A stretch of 49,803 bases of DNA from an uncultured Porphyromonadaceae bacterium. Lineage in GTDB: Bacteria; Bacteroidota; Bacteroidia; Bacteroidales; Muribaculaceae. Position numbers and translations under genes: made by a program. The first letter of the stretch is position 1, and each line of letters starts with the position of its first letter. This document shows positions 17,409 through 25,264 of this stretch, in pieces. The notes below the pieces were generated by a model. The model had not been told where the DNA came from, did not search any database, and worked only from the letters and a program-made list of their open reading frames with translations. The DNA lies in assembly GCA_947175265.1 (NCBI GenBank), contig CAMWMD010000003.1, positions 1-49,803 of the forward strand, written 5' to 3'.

Positions 17409-17945
17409 TCAAAAATCTATGAAATCGGCAGCGGCGATGAAATCGGAGATATTGGTGTCAATCTGTCGGCGGTCTTCGAGAGAATCGCTTTGCCAGGTAT
17501 GCGCAGCCTTTGAATAGAAAGGCTCGCGGGCTTTGAGTTGGGCGTCAATGATGTCGCGTATCTCCTCATCGGTGTGACCGGCGAGCAGGGGACGCTTCTC
17601 CCGTTTGCGGATAAGGCGTGAAAACAGAGATTCGCGCGAAGCCTGTAGCCAAAGGGTGACCCCCTTTTCGTTCATGAACTCCATGTTGTCGAAGAAACAT
17701 GGTGTGCCACCTCCACAGGAGACAATTGTATCTTCAAATTCAGCCACTTCCCGGAGCATATCTCGTTCAATCTGACGGAAACCGTCCTCTCCGTGCTGAG
17801 CGAAAATCTCGCGCACAGTGGCGTGGAAACGCTGTTCGATATAGAAATCCAGATCGATGAAGCGGTAGCCTGTAGCGGCTGCGAGGGCTTTCCCGAAGGT
17901 GGTCTTTCCGGATCCCATGTAGCCTATGATGAATAAAGTCTTCAT
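17409..17945 (-). CDS. aroK: Shikimate kinase
   Basis: 178 residues. Phosphorylates shikimate at the 3-hydroxyl in aromatic amino acid synthesis. Seen: Walker A GYMGSGKTTFG (residues 8-18), the shikimate-binding DLDFYIE, FRQIERDML, the SCGGGTPCF motif, and the lid arginines in KREKRPLLAG. Complete. The start follows 16 bases after the DUF2723 gene stop, so it is probably in the same transcript. Confidence 0.95.
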   Translation of the reverse strand: MKTLFIIGYMGSGKTTFGKALAAATGYRFIDLDFYIEQRFHATVREIFAQHGEDGFRQIERDMLREVAEFEDTIVSCGGGTPCFFDNMEFMNEKGVTLWLQASRESLFSRLIRKREKRPLLAGHTDEEIRDIIDAQLKAREPFYSKAAHTWQSDSLEDRRQIDTNISDFIAAADFIDF

Positions 17946-17961
17946 AAATGAATCGTAAGGA

Positions 17962-20900
17962 TTAATGATTTATATGTAGTGGATCTTGCGCCCTTTTCTT
18001 CCTGACGACCTCCTCACAGACTGAATCGGCCATGGATTTCACACTTCTGAGGCGCGGGATGATGGCGATATGGCGCCTGCTTTCATCCGACATGGTTCCC
18101 CTTCTTTCCGGGGGGAGACTATTGAGATAGTTCCTGAGGTTCTCCCCGATGCTGATGGCTTCTCCGGTGATGATACGGGCGCGTAATATATCTTTCGGGG
18201 ATATTGTGCTCACACCGAGTCGGTAGTGGAGTTCACCCTGCTCCAGCGCATCGAAGTACAGGGTATCCCCGACGGAGAAATATCCGGCCGGGACGGTGCC
18301 GTAGGGGTATGTACTGTATAGGATGTCAAGAATCCGGCTGCTGAGGAGGGGATTGTCGGCATAGAGTCTTTTGGCCGTCAGGATAAGTTCGCCACGCCTC
18401 TGCCTGAGCATCTCTTCAGTCACGGGGTCGATGTAGGAAGCCTCCAAAGGTAGAGGAGCCACAATATTGTCGAGCATATCCTCGTATAATGCGGGGCCGT
18501 AGACGAAAGAATACGTGTCGCGGCGCATTGCCGGGAGCAACGGGCGGTAGAAGTCGGAACGCATCCTGTTGAGGAATCGGAGAGGCTTCCTGCCTTCTGC
18601 CCCGGTGTTGGAGGCGAGTATGTCGAGGAGCATGAGTTGCTTGAAGGATATGTTCCTCCCGAACTCATGCAGGTTGACGACGACCGAATCCCGGGAGCAA
18701 GTGGCAGGGATAATCACCTTGCTGTGGCGGAATTGGGGGGTAGCGGTGGTGTCGGCGTAAAGTTCGCGGAGCGCCGTCATGAGAGTGACAGGCACAGTGT
18801 CGGCCTCCGGCGACACTTTCGTGAACGAGAAAGCGCCGTAGGCGATATCCCCGGGAGAGGCGGTGAAACGTATGTCGCCTTGGCGCATGAGATTCAGTAC
18901 ATAATCCGGGAGGGCGAGATAGGATACGTCAATCACGGTATGGCGTTTTCCTATACCGAGGGTCTCCTGAGTGTACCAGAGAGGGAATGTATAGTTGTCG
19001 CCCTGGGTGAAAAATATCGAGGGAGTGTCCTCACTGAGCACCTCGGCAGCCAGTTTGAGTGGTTCCCCTCTTCCGCTACGGTCATGGTCGTCGAAATTCT
19101 GCTGCAACAGCATGAGAGGGCACACGGCGGCAAGTGTTATCCCCAAGGCTGTGACGAGGGCTTTCCCACTTATGGAACCCTTCCTGCTGAAACGGGTATG
19201 GATGCGGAGAATAAGATTCATCATTGCGCCGGTGCCGCATGCGATCCATATAGAGAATGCGGCGTATGACACCAGGAAAGAGTAGTCACGCTCGCGCGGT
19301 TCGCCGGGAGTCTGGTTCAGATATACCACGATTGCGAGCCCTGTCATCAGGAAAAGGAGAGTGGTCAGTGCGAGAGTCCGTCTCCCGGTCCTTCCCCTGC
19401 GGCATAATGCTACGATTCCGATTATCCCGAGAATGAATGGAATACCGTAATACACGTTCCTCCCTTTGTTTGAGACAGTCAGCGAGGGTGGAAGCAGATT
19501 CTCATCGCCGAGCATTTTGCTGTCGATAAATGGGAACCCGGTAATGACGTTGCCATGTTCGATTTCTCCGGTGGAGGGGACATCGTTCTGCCTTCCTATG
19601 AAATTCCACCCCAGATAGCGGAGATACATGTATCCTACCTGATAAGTCAGGAAATAGCGTAGATTCTGAAGGTAGGTTGGGCGATATGATACCTCCCTCA
19701 CCCTTTTGCCGTCGGGATTCAGTTTGCCTGCGGGGTTCCCGAGGGAGTCGAGGGTGGCGGAGACCTCCAATCTCGTCATGTTGCCGGTTTCCATACCCGC
19801 CCAGTCGGCGTAACTCTCCAAGTGAGCGGGTGCAGACGAAGTGATGCGTGGCAGCCACATATCAAGTTCGGGGGTCATGACCCTCCTGAAAGAATAGTCG
19901 GCGAGTAGGTATCCCTCTTTCTCCGAAGAGATAATGCGCCTGTTGAATGATGAGTCGGCACCGGTCATAAGCCCGCTGCGGTTTCTGAGTTTCGCCTCCG
20001 GGAATTTCGGCACATAACGCTCCTTCACTTTCTCAACCACGAAACGTGAATACTCCGGCATTCCGGAGTCATTTCTGAAATCTTCAGCCACAAGGGGACG
20101 GCTGTAGGGAGTTGAGCCGTAAAGGAGGGGAGTGGAGCCATATTGGTCGCGTGAGATGTAGGAGCCGAGCGCGAAAATATCGGTGGGAGTCCCCTCGTTC
20201 ATCGTTGGAGAGGCATATCCCCTTATTAGGATGAGAGCGAATGATGAATATCCGAGGATAATGAATCCGATGCTCCACGCTGAAGTGACTATTGCCTTAC
20301 GGGTGATTCCCGGCATGATGGGAATGAGGATGGCTACCACCGCGGAGATTATCGCTGACGCACCTCCGTGGCTGCCGAAATAGAAAATTCCGGAGAGGAG
20401 CAGGAGGGGATAGAGGGCAGTGGGAATCCAATCCTTCCTGACCGACTGCACAAGCACAGGAGTGGCCGAAAGGATCAATATGAGGAGGACAAGATAAATT
20501 ATAACCCCTGAGAACATGGGTAGGCCGAAGTCATTCACCGCCCAAATCTCCACCCTCTGAGCAAGGCGGAGAGTGCCGTTCATGATTCCGAAAAGGATGA
20601 GGGCCACACAAGCGAACCCTATGCAGATCGCTCCCGCACTCTTTATGAAAGAAAGTCCCGAGGGGTTAATCCTATAGCAGATGGCGAGGGCTATCACCGG
20701 AATGATAAGCAGATTGAGTTGATGCACCCCGAGGGAGAGGCCCATAATGTAGGCGATTAGTATGAGGAGGCGGGTCTGCCGTGCCCCATCGTCACAGATA
20801 AACCATTTCACGGTAAGCCACAGGGAGAATAGCGACAGGAAGGCAGACATTGCGTAAACCTCCGCTTCCACAGCCGAGAACCATACGGAATCGCAGAATG

Positions 20901-21318
20901 CGAACACCAGTCCGCCGGAAACGGCCGCGGCGATAGCGCGGTAGCCCGTGGAGCGTGTGACGATAGATGCCGCCACGTAGCAGAGACGTGTGAGAAAGTA
21001 TGATGCCAAGGCCGTCATGAATCCGCTCGCCAGATTCACCACGAATGCGTGGAGTTCAGGCTGGAAGGGCAGTAGCAGAGTCCTCATGGCGAGCATCCAT
21101 ATCGGATTCCCGGGAGGGTGCCCCACTTCAAGGCGCGACGCGCAGGTGATATATTCGGGACAATCCCAGAAAGAGGCATCGGAATCCGCCGTAAGCATAT
21201 ACACCAGCAGTGTGACCATAAACACCGCGTAAGCCGAGACATACTGCGGAATAAGGTCAGAGGTGAGTATCTCACGAATCTTCAACTTCCCGGGAGAGGG
21301 GTAGGAGGCCATAGTCAT
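17962..21318 (-). CDS. DUF2723 multi-spanning membrane protein, glycosyltransferase-like
   Basis: 1118 residues. The N-terminal DUF2723 domain (about residues 1-350) has the family hallmarks SDASFWDCPEYITCASRLEVGHPPGNP and many hydrophobic segments; the acidic residues in the first loop are those expected of a GT-C type glycosyltransferase (related to TMEM260, an eukaryotic protein O-mannosyltransferase; this link is family knowledge). A second membrane group lies near residues 640-770 (QTPGEPRERDYSFL follows it), and the last 350 residues are soluble and probably periplasmic. The donor is likely a lipid-linked sugar and the acceptor is unknown. Its ATG overlaps the stop of the short-chain dehydrogenase gene (ATGA), so translation is coupled to the reductase genes. 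Confidence 0.85.
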   Translation of the reverse strand: MTMASYPSPGKLKIREILTSDLIPQYVSAYAVFMVTLLVYMLTADSDASFWDCPEYITCASRLEVGHPPGNPIWMLAMRTLLLPFQPELHAFVVNLASGFMTALASYFLTRLCYVAASIVTRSTGYRAIAAAVSGGLVFAFCDSVWFSAVEAEVYAMSAFLSLFSLWLTVKWFICDDGARQTRLLILIAYIMGLSLGVHQLNLLIIPVIALAICYRINPSGLSFIKSAGAICIGFACVALILFGIMNGTLRLAQRVEIWAVNDFGLPMFSGVIIYLVLLILILSATPVLVQSVRKDWIPTALYPLLLLSGIFYFGSHGGASAIISAVVAILIPIMPGITRKAIVTSAWSIGFIILGYSSFALILIRGYASPTMNEGTPTDIFALGSYISRDQYGSTPLLYGSTPYSRPLVAEDFRNDSGMPEYSRFVVEKVKERYVPKFPEAKLRNRSGLMTGADSSFNRRIISSEKEGYLLADYSFRRVMTPELDMWLPRITSSAPAHLESYADWAGMETGNMTRLEVSATLDSLGNPAGKLNPDGKRVREVSYRPTYLQNLRYFLTYQVGYMYLRYLGWNFIGRQNDVPSTGEIEHGNVITGFPFIDSKMLGDENLLPPSLTVSNKGRNVYYGIPFILGIIGIVALCRRGRTGRRTLALTTLLFLMTGLAIVVYLNQTPGEPRERDYSFLVSYAAFSIWIACGTGAMMNLILRIHTRFSRKGSISGKALVTALGITLAAVCPLMLLQQNFDDHDRSGRGEPLKLAAEVLSEDTPSIFFTQGDNYTFPLWYTQETLGIGKRHTVIDVSYLALPDYVLNLMRQGDIRFTASPGDIAYGAFSFTKVSPEADTVPVTLMTALRELYADTTATPQFRHSKVIIPATCSRDSVVVNLHEFGRNISFKQLMLLDILASNTGAEGRKPLRFLNRMRSDFYRPLLPAMRRDTYSFVYGPALYEDMLDNIVAPLPLEASYIDPVTEEMLRQRRGELILTAKRLYADNPLLSSRILDILYSTYPYGTVPAGYFSVGDTLYFDALEQGELHYRLGVSTISPKDILRARIITGEAISIGENLRNYLNSLPPERRGTMSDESRRHIAIIPRLRSVKSMADSVCEEVVRKKRAQDPLHINH

Positions 21319-22118
21319 CTTTTTATACCCTTGTCAAGCATTTTGTGTTTCACCATCTTCCGGACGTATGCCGGGGTGAATCCCACAGCGACGATTGAGA
21401 TTCGGTTTAGAATCCCGTTGATGTATTGTCTCTTCCCTTTCAGGAGACGGTCGACGGCTTTTCTTGTGAATTTCTCCGGGCGAGCCACCGCTCCGAGAGC
21501 CAATGCGATTTTCATGAGTCCGGGAGGGAGCCCGAAAAGATTTGTGGCTATTCCCCCCGGGCAGGCGGCCATTGCATGCAGGCCGTAATCCTCAATCTCG
21601 TAGTTCAGAGCCCGGGTGAACGTCCGGATGAATGCTTTTGTGGAGGAATAGAGTGCTATCCCCGGCATCGGCATCCAGCAAGACATTGACGACATGTTGA
21701 GGATATAACCTATTCCGGTCTCTATACGCCTTTCCGCAAATCTCTTGGAAAGCATTGCCACGGCCCTGACATGGAGGTCGATGAATGTATCGACTCTGCC
21801 GTCGTCGGTCTCCGCCACGGGGCAGAACGAGAAGACACCGGCATTGTTGATAAGTATCTCTGGGGAAATGGCGGATGCGTCGCAGAATCGGAATATGCGG
21901 TCGGCCGCATCGGGGCGGGTTAGGTCGACCGTCAGCGTGAGCACCGTTATGTCGGCCGGGAGAGAGGCCGAGAGTTGCTCGAGTCTGCGGGTGTCAATAT
22001 CTGTCAGCACGAGGTTGCACCCCCGCGACGCGAGTTCGCGGGCGAAACACTCCCCGATGCCACCGCAGGCACCTGTTATTATCGCCGAAAGGTTGAGAGG
22101 TTGTCGTCGTGCGCTCAT
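21315..22118 (-). CDS. Short-chain dehydrogenase/reductase, candidate 3-hydroxysteroid dehydrogenase
   Basis: 267 residues, classical SDR. Seen: cofactor motif TGACGGIG (residues 15-22), acidic D40 at the end of strand two (LVLTDID), which favours NAD(H), LINNAGV, catalytic serines NMSSMS (about 143-144) and the YSSTK motif (Y157, K161). Its last 20 residues are basic and hydrophobic. It overlaps the flavin reductase gene upstream and the DUF2723 gene downstream, each by ATGA. SDR substrates cannot be read from sequence; the steroid assignment rests on the neighbouring SRD5A-like gene and the OYE gene. Alternative: a general SDR of unknown lipid substrate. Confidence 0.85.
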   Translation of the reverse strand: MSARRQPLNLSAIITGACGGIGECFARELASRGCNLVLTDIDTRRLEQLSASLPADITVLTLTVDLTRPDAADRIFRFCDASAISPEILINNAGVFSFCPVAETDDGRVDTFIDLHVRAVAMLSKRFAERRIETGIGYILNMSSMSCWMPMPGIALYSSTKAFIRTFTRALNYEIEDYGLHAMAACPGGIATNLFGLPPGLMKIALALGAVARPEKFTRKAVDRLLKGKRQYINGILNRISIVAVGFTPAYVRKMVKHKMLDKGIKR

Positions 22119-23335
22119 TTTGATTCCCTGAGTTTAATTCGTGCGATTTCGTCCTGAATTTTCCCGGGGAGATCGTCGAGATGCTTATGGCATGCCATCT
22201 CACGTGAATACATCCTTGCTATGCAATAGTTGACGTGGTCGCATCCGCAGCGGTGATGTTGCTCCTCCCTCATGCGGTTGACGAAATCGGGCTCGTTGAG
22301 GAGCGCGCGGCCCATCTGGATGAAATCGAAACCTTCGTCAAGCACTTTCTCGGCACCGTCGCGGCTCACCACCCCGCCGACATACACGAGGGGCATAGAT
22401 AGGCGGCTTCTGAAAAGGCGTGCCATATCGAGGAAATAGAGTTCCTTGAAAGGCACCCTGGGAATCATGTATTTCCCTACCATCCTGACCCCATACTTCA
22501 GCCACCACTGAGTCATGTAGTGAGTCATGGAATATATCGGCATCTCGCCGCGCATGACGTACATGGGCGCCTTGCTTACGAACCCACCGGAAAGGACCAG
22601 AGCGTGCGCACCGAGGCGTTGCAATTCCTCACCCACACGGAGGCACTCCTCCGTCTGCATTCCGCTCCGGAAGCCGTCGTTCATATTCATCTTCACCAGC
22701 ACGCCCATGTCGGAGCCGGCGGCCTTCATCACCTCCTCCATACACTCCTGCATGAACCTCATCCTGTTCTCGAGGGAGCCACCATACATGTCGCGTCGGC
22801 GGTTGGTGTAGGGGGAGAGGAACTGAGAGATGAGATAGCCGTGTCCGGCATGCACCTCCACACAGTCGAATCCCGCATCGCGGGCTGTGCGCACGGCGTC
22901 GCCGAAACAGCGGGCCATATCCTTGATTTCGTCATGCTTCAGTCCCCGGGCGAATGTGGGGGAGTAGAGGTTGAACCCTGTCGAAGCCCCTACGGGAGTC
23001 TCTCCGGCAGTAGAGCGGTGGGTCATGTTGCCGCAATGCCCAATCTGTATAGAGGCCTTGGCACCGCGCTGATGAATTCCGTCGGTAATCTCGCGCAGGT
23101 CGGGCACAATCTCGGGGCGGAGCCACAACTGAGTCTTGAAAGATAGTGCGCTATGGCAAATTCCGGCATACGCGAGGGTGGTCATCCCGACTCCCCCCTC
23201 AGCCACGCTCCAATGGTAATCGCGAAGTGCAGGCGTCGGATTGTTGTCCTTACCCATCCCTTCGAAAGCGGCTGAACGTATCGTCCGGTTCCTGAGTTCG
23301 ACCGGTCCTATTTTTGCTGGTGTGAAAAGTTTCAT
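22115..23335 (-). CDS. NADH:flavin oxidoreductase (Old Yellow Enzyme family), candidate delta4-3-ketosteroid reductase
   Basis: 406 residues. An FMN TIM barrel that reduces activated C=C bonds. Seen: SIQIGHCGNMT, the substrate-pocket pair HAGHGYLISQFLSPYTNRR, DMYGGSLENRMRF, VGGVVSRDGAEKVL, DFIQMGRALL, all as in the BaiCD/2,4-dienoyl-CoA reductase branch. Unlike BaiCD, the C-terminal flavodoxin-like domain is absent (BaiCD-type proteins have about 650 residues). A cysteine-rich tail (CGCDHVNYC, then EMAC) sits where that branch carries a 4Fe-4S cluster, so a cluster is possible. Upstream by 40 bases is the 5-alpha-reductase gene, downstream overlaps the SDR gene. Alternative: enone reductase for other small molecules. 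Confidence 0.88.
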   Translation of the reverse strand: MKLFTPAKIGPVELRNRTIRSAAFEGMGKDNNPTPALRDYHWSVAEGGVGMTTLAYAGICHSALSFKTQLWLRPEIVPDLREITDGIHQRGAKASIQIGHCGNMTHRSTAGETPVGASTGFNLYSPTFARGLKHDEIKDMARCFGDAVRTARDAGFDCVEVHAGHGYLISQFLSPYTNRRRDMYGGSLENRMRFMQECMEEVMKAAGSDMGVLVKMNMNDGFRSGMQTEECLRVGEELQRLGAHALVLSGGFVSKAPMYVMRGEMPIYSMTHYMTQWWLKYGVRMVGKYMIPRVPFKELYFLDMARLFRSRLSMPLVYVGGVVSRDGAEKVLDEGFDFIQMGRALLNEPDFVNRMREEQHHRCGCDHVNYCIARMYSREMACHKHLDDLPGKIQDEIARIKLRESK

Positions 23336-23375
23336 TATCTATGGGAGGAGGGAGGTAATTTTTTCAAAGTCACAT

Positions 23376-24155
23376 TCAATAGATGAACGGTATGATATAT
23401 TTTCTACCCAATGCGGAATACTCGCTGCCAAATTCCTTGATGTAGCGGGCATGGAGTGTTCGGGCCCGCGGGGCGAGGTTGGCGAAGGTCCAGAGGGCAA
23501 ACACAAGTCCCGGTATCGACCAAGTCAGTAGGGCATAACCGAGCCATTCGGTCAATTCCCCAAAATAGTTGGCGCCGGTGACGTATCTGAACATCCCTTT
23601 CCGGGGAATGTAATGGCGGGTGTCGCCCGGTTTGCGGAGGTGGCGCACCACATGGTCGGAGTGCATGTTTATAGCCATACCGGCAAAAAACACCATAGAG
23701 CCGATTATGAACTGTGGAGAGCGGAGCCAACCGTTTGAATACATCCCCTCAGGGGCTACGAAGAAAAGCCAGCCCCCGATCATGTAGGCGTTCACGATAT
23801 TGAAAGCCATCCCCATGATAGCGATCGCCCAGGGCATCCTGCTTTTCCCTCTCATGAGGAGCGGGAAGATGAACGATCTCTGAAAATAATGAATCAGATA
23901 CAATGCGGCCATTACTGCCGGGGCGAATTCCTCTCTGCGGGGAGATAGAATCCATATAGCGAGCATCGCTAAGAAAGCGGGAGCCTCCATAGCAATCCAT
24001 CCGGCCTTGTTGTTGACCGACGGCCCCCATTTCGCGGAATAGGTCATTCCGTAGGCAGCTTCCACTTTGTGAAGCGCCACGAACACCACAACGGCAAGGA
24101 TTGCCATTGTAGCAACGACCGTATCAAATAGGCCGGGATTGAATAAATGTTCCAT
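23376..24155 (-). CDS. 3-oxo-5-alpha-steroid 4-dehydrogenase (SRD5A-like 5-alpha-reductase)
   Basis: 259 residues, the length of human SRD5A1/2, with about six or seven hydrophobic segments. The enzyme reduces the delta4 double bond of 3-ketosteroids with NADPH at the membrane. Seen: AMEAPAF with E57 at the same number as the substrate-binding glutamate of SRD5A2, LIHYFQRSFIFPLLMRG (Y90 and R93 correspond to conserved Y91 and R94), INMHSDHVVRHLRKPGDT, and the C-terminal NADPH region ANYFGELTEWLGYALLTWS ending in RKYIIPFIY. The match to vertebrate SRD5A over the second half is striking by eye. Substrate may be a bile-acid intermediate, a steroid hormone or plant sterol; the polyprenol reductase branch (SRD5A3) is less similar. 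Confidence 0.9.
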   Translation of the reverse strand: MEHLFNPGLFDTVVATMAILAVVVFVALHKVEAAYGMTYSAKWGPSVNNKAGWIAMEAPAFLAMLAIWILSPRREEFAPAVMAALYLIHYFQRSFIFPLLMRGKSRMPWAIAIMGMAFNIVNAYMIGGWLFFVAPEGMYSNGWLRSPQFIIGSMVFFAGMAINMHSDHVVRHLRKPGDTRHYIPRKGMFRYVTGANYFGELTEWLGYALLTWSIPGLVFALWTFANLAPRARTLHARYIKEFGSEYSALGRKYIIPFIY

Positions 24156-24193
24156 TCTGTCGGGTTAAAACGTAGGAAGGAGTAACCGCGGGG

Positions 24194-25018
24194 TCAGTTT
24201 ATCAGGGCTATCGGTAATGTGAGAGTCGCGCTCAGCACACCGAGAACGAAAGAGATGATAATCCATATCTCCGCATTACGGGAAGATTTGCGAGCCCCTT
24301 CGTAATCACCGGAAAGGTATTTGGTGCTCACCTGGGAGGAGAATATTATGGCAACGATGCCGGGAATCAGGCAGCACAGGACGGTAGTCACAATCGACCA
24401 GACCAGATAGGTCGGGGGCATGGGTTCAGCGGGGTTCATTGAGCCGTTGGACATTCCGGGAGTTCCGGGGCGTTGCGGATGCCCTGGTGCTGGGTTAGGA
24501 CGGTTTGCTGTGTCCGGTCTGTTTGCCGCTGTATCGGGAATGGGGGGTGGCACCTCGCGGGCAGTCTCCTCATTGAAAGAGACCTTAAGCGCCTCGGCCC
24601 ATTCCTCGTCGGCGGTGCGGGGACGTTCTTGAGGAGCAGCGGGTATGGCGGGAGCTTTCTCGGAGAATGCCGCCACCACCTCTCTGGGAGCCTCCTCCTC
24701 GGATGACAGTATGAACGTCTCGAACTCATCCTCGCCGTCATCCTCACCGGAGGATAGTGTGGCCGGGTCGCACCCTTCGAGGGCTAATTTCTCGACCCCG
24801 AGGTCTCTCAGTGTCTGTAGTATCTCAGTCTTTCGTTCGTGCCAGTCGGAATGTGAGAAAATGAGCACGTCAGGGGCGAATACCTTAAAACCCGAGGCGG
24901 TCTCGGGAGAGTCGGCCAGCACGGCAACGACCCGTATTCTGTTCCCCTCATTGAAAAGGGAGGTCACCCTTTTAGCGGCAGGGGCATCCCCAGAGGTGAA
25001 TATGGCAATTTTTCTCAT
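24194..25018 (-). CDS. Protein with PurN-like N-terminus and CD225/dispanin membrane domain
   Basis: 274 residues from the ATG at 25018. Residues 1-80 (MRKIAIFTSGDAPAAKRV, VVAVLADSP, APDVLIFSHSD) resemble the first half of a PurN-type formyltransferase fold, without catalytic motifs. The middle (about 95-195) is acidic and proline-rich, low complexity. The C-terminus is a CD225/dispanin domain: YLVWSIVTTVLCCLIPGIVAI, GDYEGARKSSRNAEIW, then a second hydrophobic segment. CD225 proteins are two-pass membrane proteins of unclear role in bacteria. An upstream in-frame ATG at 25054 lies in A/T-rich DNA between promoter-like boxes and is less likely. It is the first gene of the leftward series; the 5-alpha-reductase gene follows after 38 bases. 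Confidence 0.75.
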   Translation of the reverse strand: MRKIAIFTSGDAPAAKRVTSLFNEGNRIRVVAVLADSPETASGFKVFAPDVLIFSHSDWHERKTEILQTLRDLGVEKLALEGCDPATLSSGEDDGEDEFETFILSSEEEAPREVVAAFSEKAPAIPAAPQERPRTADEEWAEALKVSFNEETAREVPPPIPDTAANRPDTANRPNPAPGHPQRPGTPGMSNGSMNPAEPMPPTYLVWSIVTTVLCCLIPGIVAIIFSSQVSTKYLSGDYEGARKSSRNAEIWIIISFVLGVLSATLTLPIALIN

Positions 25019-25041
25019 TCTTTCAAAATTAAAATATTTGC

Positions 25042-25049
25042 CAAAATTA
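25042..25049 (-). promoter_or_regulatory. Possible -7 element before the CD225/reductase series
   Basis: Minus-strand TAATTTTG, about 24 bases before the ATG at 25018, fits TAnnTTTG. A second copy lies at 25031-25024. No correctly spaced TTTG -33 box is visible for either. Confidence 0.35.
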
Positions 25050-25166
25050 AGCATAATTTTGCAAATGGCGTATCATAAAGATGAAAAATATTGATATATC
25101 GGTGGATTGTGAGGGGAGAAGAGGAAGATGGTATGCGGTGTGAATCGGAGGGTAGGCGAGTCATAT

Positions 25167-25197
25167 TTTGACATTCAGCATGATTTTTGTAATTTTG
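25167..25197 (+). promoter_or_regulatory. Bacteroides-type promoter for the ABC exporter
   Basis: TTTG at 25167-25170, 19 bases, TAATTTTG at 25190-25197: both boxes are perfect. The transcript would start near 25204, giving a leader of about 60 bases to the ATG at 25265. This also argues against the earlier in-frame ATG at 25217. Confidence 0.7.
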
Positions 25198-25264
25198 TGA
25201 CATTAATCATTGCTGAGTGTCATTCGGTTTCCACCGCCCCGGCATCCGGCGACATCATAACGAA

